A DNA stretch of 64,000 bases from Verrucomicrobiota bacterium. Its GTDB lineage: Bacteria > Verrucomicrobiota > Verrucomicrobiia > Limisphaerales > PALSA-1396. Below are positions 44,977-53,417 of this stretch, piece after piece. Position numbers and translations under genes: made by a program. Every line of letters begins with the position of its first letter. The first letter of the stretch is position 1. The stretch spans positions 101,810 to 165,809 of the forward strand of contig JACQFP010000042.1 of NCBI GenBank assembly GCA_016200005.1. Direction: 5' to 3'. The notes beneath the pieces were generated by a model. It made no database searches. It was given only the letters and a program-made list of their open reading frames with translations, and was not told the DNA's origin.

Positions 44977-45000
44977 GGCTAACAAGAGCGATCCAGCGCC
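44977..45000 (+). repeat. attC-like half-site, copy 4
   Basis: GGCTAACAAGAGCG followed by CCAGCGCC (44993-45000) matches both halves of the recurrent motif; copy 2 has the same CCAGCGCC block. No GTTRRRY partner is clear downstream (GGTTGTCAAG at 45007 is a poor match). Confidence 0.45.
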
Positions 45001-45118
45001 TACGAGGGTTGTCAAGAGTCGAGAACGCTGAGCGACGCGGGCAGCACGCCGGAAGCGTTTACCAAATCTCTCGATTTGTGACGTCATTGCCAGATGTGAC
45101 CAAACACCAACTTCAATC

Positions 45119-45261
45119 ATGCGCATCTTGATCGCGACGGTGACAGCGGGCGCCGGGCATTTGCAGGCGGCGGCCGCGTTGGAGGAAGCGTGGCGCGCGT
45201 TGCGCCCGCACGACACTTTGGAGCGCGGTGATCTGCTCGAATTCGTTTCGCGGCTGCATCG
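45119..45261 (+). pseudogene. Truncated duplicate of the glycosyltransferase 5' end
   Basis: This 143-base stretch matches the first 143 bases of the gene at 46380 with 8 differences by eye (about 94%). It encodes the same first 36 residues (MRILIATVTAGAGHLQ and onward), then LHRQ, and breaks off at a REP-like palindrome. The frame runs on to 45379 without further similarity, overlapping the antitoxin gene. It is a non-functional fragment; together with the intact gene it flanks the second toxin-antitoxin pair. Confidence 0.85.
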
Positions 45262-45281
45262 ACAAAGCGCGTCGAACAATT

Positions 45282-45318
45282 CTCCTTCTCCTGGGGGAGA
45301 AGGTCGGGATGAGGGCGG
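45282..45318. repeat. REP-like palindrome at the pseudogene break
   Basis: TTCTCC-TTCTCC and GGGGGAGAAGG blocks form an imperfect hairpin of the CCCTC/GAGGG family, followed by GGGATGAGGG. It marks the point where similarity to the intact glycosyltransferase gene ends. Confidence 0.6.
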
Positions 45319-45346
45319 ACGTTTCCTCAACTTGATGGGGTTGTCC

Positions 45347-45553
45347 TTACTTCTGTTTGGGCGGTTCTTCGCGCAGTGAGTATGCGGTTTCCTTTTCGCG
45401 GGGCGCAGGAGAGACGAACTTCACGCCGCGCGCGGCGGCTTCGCGCTCGCGCTCGCGGACGTAATCGAAAAGGCGCTTCAAGTCGTAACCGGTCTCGCGC
45501 GCGAGGTCGTCGCGCGTCTGGCGGATTTCAGTCAGGATTGTATTTGTTTTCAT
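45347..45553 (-). CDS. Antitoxin-like small protein
   Basis: This charged protein of 68 residues is encoded 3 bases downstream of the PIN toxin gene on the same strand. It is mostly helical with an N-terminal segment common in small antitoxins (ILTEIRQTRDDLARETGYDL) and a polar tail. Homologous short proteins lie beside PIN toxins in many genomes. The order toxin-then-antitoxin is the reverse of the usual one. Confidence 0.75.
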   Translation of the reverse strand: MKTNTILTEIRQTRDDLARETGYDLKRLFDYVREREREAAARGVKFVSPAPREKETAYSLREEPPKQK

Positions 45554-45556
45554 GGC

Positions 45557-46030
45557 TCAAGATTCCAGCAAATCGAACGGGGTGCAAATCGCGGGACAGG
45601 GCCAGCCCGCCCGCGCGCAGATGCGTTCGATCTGCCGGCTGATGACAATGTTATGAATGTGCGTGCAATTCCAAGTCAGCAAAATATCCATCCGATGCAC
45701 GGCGGCCACCGCGATGTGCGCGGCGTCCACTGCGGCTTTGGCGGGAATCAAGCCCGTGCTGAGAATCTCGGCGGCAAGTTCGCGGACGTCTTCCGTCGCC
45801 GCCAGGCGCGGCAAATCCTGAAGCGCCGCAGCGCGGGCCACCGACATTTCCGCATCTCCGCGTCCCGCTTCAATGTCCACAAATTCGGAAACAAAAAGTT
45901 CGTAATCGCTCCGCTGCTGTTCCCACCACTTCCGCGTTGCGGCCTGCTGGCCGTGCATGATGGCGTCCCGGTTCTCCCGCGCGACGAGGTAGCTGGGAAT
46001 GGTGGTTTCGAGATAGAGCCGGGGTTTCAT
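45557..46030 (-). CDS. PIN-domain toxin of a type II pair
   Basis: This PIN-domain protein of 157 residues starts KPRLYLETTIPSYL, where the first acidic residue is Glu rather than Asp. It continues with FVSEFVDIEAGRGDAEMS, KAAVDAAHIAVAAVHRMDIL and LTWNCTHIHN, a set of motifs shared by a PIN subfamily found near small antitoxins. The remaining acidic positions (Glu in VDIEAG, Asp in VDAAHIA) are present, so it could be an active ribonuclease. It is unrelated in sequence detail to the PIN toxin at 36255. Confidence 0.85.
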   Translation of the reverse strand: MKPRLYLETTIPSYLVARENRDAIMHGQQAATRKWWEQQRSDYELFVSEFVDIEAGRGDAEMSVARAAALQDLPRLAATEDVRELAAEILSTGLIPAKAAVDAAHIAVAAVHRMDILLTWNCTHIHNIVISRQIERICARAGWPCPAICTPFDLLES

Positions 46031-46045
46031 TCGCGAGCCTGACGA

Positions 46046-46198
46046 TTAGATGACGGCCGTGTTGGTGACGAAGTCCGCCATCGGATTGAACGCGCCATCG
46101 CTGCCAATGTGGCCGTTGTTGACCTGCGCCCGCGCGTTCGCCGTGTGAAAGAGAATGGCAGTAGCGAAAGTGCAGCCGCATTGAAAAGTATTTCGCAT
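46046..46198 (-). pseudogene. Short remnant of an exported protein gene
   Basis: A 50-residue frame begins with a signal-like stretch (RNTFQCGCTFATAILFHTANARA) split here as RNTFQCGCTF and ATAILFHTANARA, then AQVNNGHIGSDGAFNPMADF and a stop. The segment GHIGSDGAFNP recalls the start of large exported repeat proteins of this phylum. I take it as a truncated remnant; it could also be a real small secreted protein. Confidence 0.35.
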
Positions 46199-46379
46199 AG
46201 GTTTCCTTTCAGATGTGGGGTTCTGATTGATTGCTTTCATACTCCTTTGGCTGATTCCCGCAAGCTGGAAATAGTTGGCGCATGTTCTGAAGTTTTCACG
46301 CCAAGAAATCCAAAGAATAAATTTCCTGTTCACGCGCTCGACGCTCGGCTAAACAACTGGCGTTCATATAAATCCAACC

Positions 46380-47504
46380 ATGCGCATCTTGATCGCGACG
46401 GTGACAGCGGGCGCCGGGCACTTGCAGGCGGCGGCCGCGTTGGAGGAAGCGTGGCGCGCATTGCGTCCGCACGACACTTTGGAGCGGGTCGATCTGCTCG
46501 AATTCGTGTCGCGCCTGCATCGCAAGGTTTATGTGCAGGGCTACGTGAAGTTGGTCGAGCACGCGCCGGAACTTTGGTCGCTGGTTTTCAAAAAGACCGA
46601 CAACCCGGCGTTGGTCCGCAAGGTTTCTCGCATCCGCCGCACCTTTGCCCGGCACAGCAACAAAAAATTCGTCCGTTACATCCGACACTTTCAACCCGAT
46701 GTCGTGCTTTGCACTCATTACCTGCCGTTGGAGATTCTGGGCTATTTGCAGACCCGAAAACGCGGTCCTGATCCGTTGACGGTCTCCGTCGTCACCGATT
46801 TTGAGGCGCACGCGCTCTGGATGGAACAGGCGGTGGACCTTTATTGCGTGGCGGCGGAAGAAACCAAGGCCCGGCTCGTAGCGCGCGGCGCAAGTCCGGG
46901 CAACGTGGTGGTGACGGGCATTCCCATCGCGGCGAAATTTTCAAACCGTCCCAACGCGCGCACCGTCCGAAAAAATCTCGGGCTGCGCGATGACCTTCCC
47001 ATTCTGCTCGTGCTCGGCGGCGGTTTCGGCATGGGGCCGGTAGCGGAGATTCTTGCCGAGCTTAACAAAGTGGAACGTCCGTTCCAGGTCCTTGTGGTGG
47101 CAGGTAAAAACAAGAAATTGCAACACGAGCTGGCTTGTCAGGAACATCGACATCCAACCAAAGTGCTCGGTTTCGTCACGAACATGCATGAGCTTATGGC
47201 GGTGGCAGACCTCATCATCACAAAGCCCGGCGGGCTGACGACTTCCGAAGCGTTGGCGCTGGGAAAACCGTTGTTCATTCTGAATCCGATCCCCGGTCAG
47301 GAAGCCGCGAACAGCGACTTCCTGCTCGAACGCGGTGCAGCGGCCAAAGTGAACCGGGTGGAGGACCTGCCGTTTCGATTGGAGCAACTGATCGGTTCAA
47401 AGAAACTGATGGAGATGGCGCGCGCGGCCAAAGCGCTGGGCCGACCGCACGCCGCCGAAGATGTCTGTCGCGAAGTTGCCCGGCGATTGAAAACGCAGGC
47501 GTGA
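46380..47504 (+). CDS. MGDG-synthase/UgtP-like glycosyltransferase
   Basis: This is a family 28-type glycosyltransferase of 374 residues, like those that add sugar from a UDP- or NDP-sugar to diacylglycerol. The N-terminal acceptor domain begins MRILIATVTAGAGHLQAAAA. The hinge and donor-binding domain shows LVLGGGFGMGP and the donor motif KPGGLTTSEALALGKPLFIL, then PIPGQEAANSDFL. It has no signal peptide and would act at the inner face of the membrane. The acyltransferase gene follows 28 bases later in the same direction, which suits a glycolipid role. Part of its 5' end is duplicated at 45119-45261. Confidence 0.9.
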   Translation: MRILIATVTAGAGHLQAAAALEEAWRALRPHDTLERVDLLEFVSRLHRKVYVQGYVKLVEHAPELWSLVFKKTDNPALVRKVSRIRRTFARHSNKKFVRYIRHFQPDVVLCTHYLPLEILGYLQTRKRGPDPLTVSVVTDFEAHALWMEQAVDLYCVAAEETKARLVARGASPGNVVVTGIPIAAKFSNRPNARTVRKNLGLRDDLPILLVLGGGFGMGPVAEILAELNKVERPFQVLVVAGKNKKLQHELACQEHRHPTKVLGFVTNMHELMAVADLIITKPGGLTTSEALALGKPLFILNPIPGQEAANSDFLLERGAAAKVNRVEDLPFRLEQLIGSKKLMEMARAAKALGRPHAAEDVCREVARRLKTQA

Positions 47505-47532
47505 TCGGGCACAGTCAGTTCGATGTCTCGCT

Positions 47533-48933
47533 GTGAATGCGCTCGAAACCAGTCTCACCAAGTTGACCCGCGCGCTGATCCGCGTGGCGCTCGGTTTTTA
47601 TTTCAGTCGCATCGAGCGTTTTCACGCGGAGCGTGCTCCCGCGATTGGGCCAGTCATGTTCACCGCCAACCATCCGAATTCGTTGACCGACGCCTTTGTG
47701 ATCGGCACGTCCGTTCCGCGCAAAGTTCATTTCGTCGCCACCGCGCAACTGTTCCGGTTCAAACCGCTGGCGTGGTTTTTGAAACAATGCGGTGTGATTC
47801 CGATCAACCGCGTCAAGGACGACCCGCGAGCGATGCGGACGGTTTTCGACACTTTCGAGGCGTGCTTCCGCGTGCTCGAACGCGACGGCGCCATTGTCAT
47901 TTTTCCCGAAGGCATCACTCACGACGATCCGCAACTCAAGACCGTCAAGAGCGGCGCCGCGCGGATGGTGCTGGAACTGGAGCATCGGCATGGCGGCAGA
48001 CTGGGTCTGCAAATTGTGCCGGTGGGATTAACGTTTTCCGCCAAGGAGATTTATCGCAGTAAAGTGCTCGTGAATTATGGCGAGCCGATTCGCATCGCGG
48101 AATTCGTTGGCGGTTACGAGGAGCGACGGAAGGAATCCATCAATGAACTTACGGCGGAGATCGAACAGCGCATTCAGTCGCTCATGCTCCATTTACCAAA
48201 ACTGGAGCAGGCCCGCGTCATCGAGGCCGTCAAGCGGCTCTACCTCGACCGGCTTCGGCTGGGAAATCTGATTGTCAAGGAGCCGATTTCGCCGCGCGCC
48301 GAGGAGTTGCTGTTGACCCAGGCGATTGCCGATGCGGTTGAATACACTCAGCGCACACAGCCGGAACGTCTGACGGCTTTTATTCAAAAGCTTGATCGCT
48401 ACGAAGGGTGGCTCAAGCGGTTGAAACTCTCCGATGAAGCGATAGAACTTTTTGCGGATCGGAAGAATTTGATCGGGCATGAATTTGCCTGGGCATTGAT
48501 GGCGGTGTTGGGAGCACCCGTGGCGCTGTATGGCTGGGCGCATCGGCTGTTGCCGGCGGCGGTGGTGCGCTGGGCCGTGAACCATTTCATCAAACGTGAG
48601 CACCGCAAGTCCCCGGCTTCGACAACCGCAATCATCTCAGGCATCGTCAGCTTTGGCGTCATTTACAGTTTTTACGTTTGGCTCATTCACCGCTGGCTTG
48701 GCTGGCCGGTGAGTTTGTGGTTCGCGTTATCGCTGCCGGTGACGGGATTGATCGCGCACTATTATTTGCGCGAACTGCGCCGGCTCGCCGCCGGTTTGCG
48801 GATCACGATGATTTTTTTCAGACTTCCGATTGTCACGCGACGGCTGTTGGGAATGCGCTCGGCGTTGATTGCGGAGATTGAATCGTTGCGGACTGAGTAC
48901 CGCCTGACGTTGCAGCCAACGTCAGGCTCGTGA
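47533..48933 (+). CDS. 1-acylglycerol-3-phosphate acyltransferase-like protein with C-terminal membrane region
   Basis: This membrane-associated protein of 466 residues has a PlsC-type acyltransferase domain at about residues 30-220. The catalytic block is a variant, NHPNSLTD in place of NHxSxxD, followed by FKPLAWFLKQCGVIPINR and the substrate motif VIFPEGITHD. A helical middle part follows, and about three hydrophobic segments near residues 370-430 (IISGIVSFGVIYSFYVWL, WFALSLPVTGLIAHYYL) anchor the C-terminus. The predicted reaction is acyl transfer to lysophosphatidate or a related lipid. The start is GTG at 47533. It is downstream of the glycosyltransferase gene and probably cotranscribed. 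Confidence 0.88.
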   Translation: MNALETSLTKLTRALIRVALGFYFSRIERFHAERAPAIGPVMFTANHPNSLTDAFVIGTSVPRKVHFVATAQLFRFKPLAWFLKQCGVIPINRVKDDPRAMRTVFDTFEACFRVLERDGAIVIFPEGITHDDPQLKTVKSGAARMVLELEHRHGGRLGLQIVPVGLTFSAKEIYRSKVLVNYGEPIRIAEFVGGYEERRKESINELTAEIEQRIQSLMLHLPKLEQARVIEAVKRLYLDRLRLGNLIVKEPISPRAEELLLTQAIADAVEYTQRTQPERLTAFIQKLDRYEGWLKRLKLSDEAIELFADRKNLIGHEFAWALMAVLGAPVALYGWAHRLLPAAVVRWAVNHFIKREHRKSPASTTAIISGIVSFGVIYSFYVWLIHRWLGWPVSLWFALSLPVTGLIAHYYLRELRRLAAGLRITMIFFRLPIVTRRLLGMRSALIAEIESLRTEYRLTLQPTSGS

Positions 48934-48965
48934 AACGTAATACAAGGGCAAAGATTTGCCGATGC

Positions 48966-49028
48966 CCCCTCACCCCATCCCTCTCCCCATCGAATGGGGA
49001 GAGGGTGGCCTTTAGGCCGGGTGAGGGG
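48966..49028. repeat. Two-layer REP-like palindrome
   Basis: CCCCTCACCC (48966-48975) pairs with GGGTGAGGGG (49019-49028), and CCCTCTCCCCAT (48979-48990) with ATGGGGAGAGGG (48994-49005). It lies between the acyltransferase and the AddB-like gene and could end the upstream transcript. Confidence 0.88.
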
Positions 49029-49134
49029 AATTCCCTTCCGAGATTCTTTTTGAGGATTGTTGGAATCCAACCGTAGAACCAGCCGGTCGCAAACTCACCT
49101 TTGCGTCTGCGCTTTTTTTGTTTATCAATCCTTC

Positions 49135-52100
49135 GTGCAAACGCGCTTCCTCCTCGGCCCGGCTGGCAGCGGCAAGACGTTCCGTTGTCTTGCTGAGATT
49201 CGCGCGGCGTTGCGAGCATCGCAGGAAGGCGACCCGCTGATTTTTCTCGCGCCCAAACAGGCCACGTTTCAATTGGAGCGGCAGTTGTTGGCCGACCCGT
49301 CGCTGCCCGGCTACACGCGGCTGAGCATTTTGTCGTTTGAACGACTGGCCGATTTTGTTCTCGAACAACTGCATCGACCCCCGCCCAGCCTTTTGACCGA
49401 CGAGGGGCGATTGATGGTGCTCCGCGCTCTGTTGTCACAAAAGCGGAGCGAACTGAAACTGTTCCGTGCCTCGGCGCGCTTGCCGGGCTTTGCGCAACAG
49501 CTCAATCGACTCCTGCGCGAGTTGCAACGGTATCATCTGACGGCGGATCGTCTGGAGAAACTCGCTCAACAAGTCGGCAGCCACGAATCGCTCCGAGACA
49601 AACTGCATGATCTGGCGTTGTTGCTGCGAGCGTATCTCGACTGGCTGAAAGCGCACGGTTTGCAGGATGGCGATTGCTTGCTGGACGTTGCGACCGAGGC
49701 GCTGGCGTCCGACAAATCTCCACTCCGCATTCAGAACCTGTGGCTGGATGGATTCGCCGAGATGACCCCGCAGGAACTGGATTTGCTCGCCGGCGTTTTG
49801 CCGCGTTGTGAGCGGGCGACGCTGGCTTTCTGTCTGGAAAACGAATCGACTCAGAGCGTCTCGTGGCTTTCGCCTTGGTCGGTCGTAAGCCAGACGTTTA
49901 GCAATTGCTTTGCGGAATTGAAGGCCATTCCGAACTGCGACGTGACGGTTGAAGTTCTGGACCGACAACCTGCCCAAAGCCGCTTCGCAGCCAGTCCGGT
50001 ATTGCAACACTTAGAAAAATGTTGGGCGAAGCCTGAACCCTTTCCAGGAGGAACGACTTCCACGTCGTCCCTGACCGCCTCAGCAGATAAAGAACAAATT
50101 GGCGACGCAGTGGAACGCGTCCCTCCCCCACCGGAGGACGCGCTCCGCATGGTCGCGTGCGCGAATCCCGAAGCCGAGGCCACGTTCGCCGCGCGCGAGA
50201 TTTTGCGGCACGTCCGTGACCGCAACGGGCGATTCCGCGATTGCGCCGTCCTGCTGCGTTCGCTGAAAGGCTACGACGATTTGCTGCGGCGCGTGTTCAC
50301 CCGCTACGAGATTCCTTTCTTCCTCGACCGACGTGAACCGGTGGCGCATCACCCGCTCGCCGAGCTGACACGCTTTGCGTTGCGCACCGTTGCGTTCGAC
50401 TGGAAACAGGAGGATTGGTTTGGCGCGTTGAAGACCGGCCTGGTGCATGACGACGAGGAAGCCATCGACCGGCTGGAGAACGAGGCGCTGGCTTATGGCT
50501 GGAAGGGCGAGGTCTGGTTGCAACCGTTGGTCGTTCCCAAAGAGTCAAAGCCGGCCGGAGACCGGGAACGATTGAGGGAAAAAATAGTTCCACCGTTGGA
50601 ACAACTGGCTAAGCGAACCGGCACTCCGTTGGCCGGCGCGGAACTCGCCGTGGTGTTACGTGAGTTTTGGCGGCAGCTTGGAATCGAGCAACGCTTGGAA
50701 GCGTGGGCCGCTGCCGCCGATCCGGCCTCCGACCTCCGGCTTCCGACTTCCGTGCATGCGACGGTCTGGGATCAGCTGCAAGCATGGCTGGAAAATCTAG
50801 AGCGCGCATTTCCAACCGAGGCGCTGCCGTTGCGCGATTGGCTGCCGATTTTGGAAGCCGGGCTGGCGAATCTCACCGTGGGCATCATTCCACCGTCGCT
50901 GGACCAGGTGTTGATCGGCACCGTGGACCGCTCGCGCAATCCCGATTTGCAATTCGTGCTGTTGCTGGGCATGAACGAGTCGGTTTTCCCCGCCGTGCCG
51001 GCACCGGACAACCTCCTCACCGACTCCGAACGCGAAATCCTGGCGCAGCATCAGGCGACTCTCGGACTCAGCCAGCGGATGCAACTCGGCCATGAGCGCT
51101 ATTACGGCTACATCGCCTGCACCCGTGCGCGCCAGCGTCTCCTGCTCACATTTTCCGAGCGCGATGCGAATGACAAACCACTCAACCCGTCGCCGTTCAT
51201 CGGGCATCTGCAACGGCTCTTCTCAAAACTGGAGATCGAAGCCGATGCTGCGGTTCGAGATTGGACGGCAAGCGAGCATGTCAGTGAATTGATCGCGCCG
51301 CTGGTAAGATTTCAAATTTCGAATTCAGAATTTCAAATTGCGGATTCGATTCCGGCGCTCGCTCCTATCGCGGAGCGGTTGCGACATTTACGGGTCGTTG
51401 ACAAGAGTGAGTCGTTGTCGCCGGAACTTGCGGAGAGGCTTTATGGGCCGGTGTTGCGCACCTCGGTGAGCCGGCTCGAACAGTTCGCCGCCTGCCCGTT
51501 CAAGTTTTTTGTCAATTCGGGAATGCGGGCCGAGGAGCGCAAGTTGTTCGAGGTGGACGCGCGCGAACGCGGGAGTTTCCAGCATGAAGTCCTCGCCCGC
51601 TTTCATGAGGCGGTGCGCGCTCAGAACAGGGAATGGCGTGACCTCTCGCCACAGGAATCCAGCGATCTAATCGGAAGAATCGCCGAAGAACTTGCCGCCG
51701 ACTTTCGCGACGGTTTGTTTAAAGTGGATGACAAGAGTCTGTTCACGGCCCAGGCTCTCACCGTTGCGTTGCAAAAGTTCATCAGCACCATCATCGCATG
51801 GATGCAGCACTACGAGTTTAATCCGCGCGCGGTGGAACTGGCGTTTGGCGAGAGCGGCGCGCCGTTGCCGGCCTGGGAAATCGATTTGGGCGACGGACAT
51901 CGCATGGCGTTTCGGGGAAAGATCGATCGCGTGGATTTGGCCGTGAATCGTGAGCGCGACGAAGCGTTGTGCGTGGTGATGGATTACAAATCCGGCGCGA
52001 AGAAAATCGATCCGGTGTTGTTGGCAAACGGCATCCAAATCCAATTGCCGGCTTATCTGGCTGCGCTGCGTCAACTGGCTGATCCGCGACCGGTCTTCGG

Positions 52101-52554
52101 CGTCGCGCGTTTGATTCCGGCGGGCGTGTTCTATGTGAATCTGCGAGGACAGTATGAGCGCGGCCAGTCGCGGCGCGAAGTGTTGGAAGCTGCGGACGCG
52201 GCCCGTCAGCGCGCCTACCGACACGCGGGCCGATTCAGTCTGGATGCGCTGCCGCTGCTCGACCGCGGTTACCGCGAGAAACCCAGCGGCCAGTTCAATT
52301 TCAAACTGAAGAAGGACAACCAATCGAGCAAACAGATCAAAGATTTGCTCGAAGCTGGCGAATTCTCCGCGTTGCTAGACGGAGTGGAAGAACAACTCCG
52401 CGCAATGGGCCAGAAGATTTTCGAGGGCGTCGCCGAAGTGAAACCGTACCGTAAGGGCAGCGAAACCGCGTGCGATCAGTGCGACTATCGCGCCATCTGC
52501 CGCATCGATCCGTGGACGGACGAGTTCCGCACGTTGAGGCTGTCGGAAATGTGA
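49135..52554 (+). CDS. addB: AddB-like ATP-dependent nuclease subunit
   Basis: This protein of 1139 residues resembles the AddB subunit of the AddAB double-strand-break resection complex. The Walker A motif GPAGSGKT lies at residues 8-15. A UvrD-like helicase core follows without all canonical motifs. The C-terminal PD-(D/E)XK nuclease domain includes FAACPFKFF near 785, the catalytic VMDYKSG near 948, and CDQCDYRAIC near 1112. The four cysteines probably bind the iron-sulfur cluster known in AddB. I start at the GTG at 49135 because the conserved N-terminus begins there; the frame is open from 49057. An AT-rich repeat encodes about residues 725-738 (FQISNSEFQIADS). AddA is not in the window. 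Confidence 0.85.
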   Translation: MQTRFLLGPAGSGKTFRCLAEIRAALRASQEGDPLIFLAPKQATFQLERQLLADPSLPGYTRLSILSFERLADFVLEQLHRPPPSLLTDEGRLMVLRALLSQKRSELKLFRASARLPGFAQQLNRLLRELQRYHLTADRLEKLAQQVGSHESLRDKLHDLALLLRAYLDWLKAHGLQDGDCLLDVATEALASDKSPLRIQNLWLDGFAEMTPQELDLLAGVLPRCERATLAFCLENESTQSVSWLSPWSVVSQTFSNCFAELKAIPNCDVTVEVLDRQPAQSRFAASPVLQHLEKCWAKPEPFPGGTTSTSSLTASADKEQIGDAVERVPPPPEDALRMVACANPEAEATFAAREILRHVRDRNGRFRDCAVLLRSLKGYDDLLRRVFTRYEIPFFLDRREPVAHHPLAELTRFALRTVAFDWKQEDWFGALKTGLVHDDEEAIDRLENEALAYGWKGEVWLQPLVVPKESKPAGDRERLREKIVPPLEQLAKRTGTPLAGAELAVVLREFWRQLGIEQRLEAWAAAADPASDLRLPTSVHATVWDQLQAWLENLERAFPTEALPLRDWLPILEAGLANLTVGIIPPSLDQVLIGTVDRSRNPDLQFVLLLGMNESVFPAVPAPDNLLTDSEREILAQHQATLGLSQRMQLGHERYYGYIACTRARQRLLLTFSERDANDKPLNPSPFIGHLQRLFSKLEIEADAAVRDWTASEHVSELIAPLVRFQISNSEFQIADSIPALAPIAERLRHLRVVDKSESLSPELAERLYGPVLRTSVSRLEQFAACPFKFFVNSGMRAEERKLFEVDARERGSFQHEVLARFHEAVRAQNREWRDLSPQESSDLIGRIAEELAADFRDGLFKVDDKSLFTAQALTVALQKFISTIIAWMQHYEFNPRAVELAFGESGAPLPAWEIDLGDGHRMAFRGKIDRVDLAVNRERDEALCVVMDYKSGAKKIDPVLLANGIQIQLPAYLAALRQLADPRPVFGVARLIPAGVFYVNLRGQYERGQSRREVLEAADAARQRAYRHAGRFSLDALPLLDRGYREKPSGQFNFKLKKDNQSSKQIKDLLEAGEFSALLDGVEEQLRAMGQKIFEGVAEVKPYRKGSETACDQCDYRAICRIDPWTDEFRTLRLSEM
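51310..51345. repeat. AT-rich repeat inside the AddB-like gene
   Basis: TTTCAAATT occurs at 51310-51318 and again at 51331-51339, in a stretch much richer in AT than the flanking gene. The 10-mer TTTCAAATTG also lies in the palindromic element at 40890-40977. It is read in frame as FQISNSEFQIADS. Confidence 0.6.
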
Positions 52555-52610
52555 GCGCGGCCATTGATTCCCTCCTTGCAAGCGAACCGGGTTTTGATTC
52601 CATCACCCGC

Positions 52611-53372
52611 ATGCAGAAAGCTCCACTTCACCAGATCGTGCAATTTTGCGACCGACTGCTTCGCACCGACAAGGTCCACGACTACGAAGGCGCGGTGAAC
52701 GGGTTGCAGGTGGAGAATCGCGGACGCGTGACGCGGATTGCGGCGACGGTCGATGCCAGTCTGGCGACGATCAAGCTCGCCATCGTCGCGCGAGCGGACT
52801 TGTTGATTGTTCATCATGGACTTTTTTGGAGCGTGACGCATCCATGGACGGGCAAGCGTTACGAAATGCTGCGTCTGCTCCTGAAAAATGATCTCGCGGT
52901 TTATAGTTCGCATCTTCCCCTCGACATGCATCCCAAGCTCGGCAACAACGCGCAACTGTGCGCCGCACTCGGGTTCAAGAAGCTGCGTCCGTTCTTTTTC
53001 TCGAAAGAACAATTCCTGGGATTTCAAACCGAAACCAGGATTTCGCGGGCGAATTTGCAACGACGATTGCGGCGGGCCGTTGGCGGTGAGGTCAAACTGT
53101 TGCCGGGCGGGCCGGAAATCTGCCGGTGCATTGGTATCGTGACTGGCGGTGCTGGTGGTGATTTGAAACTGGCTGCCGACGAAGGCGTGGACACGTTCGT
53201 CAGCGGCGAAGGGCCGCACTGGACTTATGCCGTGGCGGAGGAGTTGGGAATTAACGTCCTCTACGGTGGCCATTACGCTACGGAGACTTTCGGCGTCAAA
53301 GCGCTCGCGGCGCACCTTTCAAAAAAGTTCCGCGTGCCGTGGACGTTCCTCGATCATCCGACGGGTCTTTGA
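52611..53372 (+). CDS. NIF3/YbgI-family metal-binding protein
   Basis: This cytoplasmic protein of 253 residues is a NIF3 family member, sometimes named GTP cyclohydrolase I type 2 homologue. It forms a hexameric toroid with a dinuclear metal site. Metal-binding residues are visible in LLIVHHGLFW (near residue 68), AVYSSHLPLDMHPKLGNN and the C-terminal HYATETFGVKAL (near 221). The cellular role is not established. I chose the ATG at 52611, where the family sequence starts (QKAPLHQIVQFCDRLL); the frame also extends back into the AddB-like gene. It follows that gene by 56 bases. Confidence 0.93.
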   Translation: MQKAPLHQIVQFCDRLLRTDKVHDYEGAVNGLQVENRGRVTRIAATVDASLATIKLAIVARADLLIVHHGLFWSVTHPWTGKRYEMLRLLLKNDLAVYSSHLPLDMHPKLGNNAQLCAALGFKKLRPFFFSKEQFLGFQTETRISRANLQRRLRRAVGGEVKLLPGGPEICRCIGIVTGGAGGDLKLAADEGVDTFVSGEGPHWTYAVAEELGINVLYGGHYATETFGVKALAAHLSKKFRVPWTFLDHPTGL

Positions 53373-53417
53373 TTGGAGCACGGCTGAGTCTTCGGGTTCA
53401 GCCACGCTCCGCGAGAG

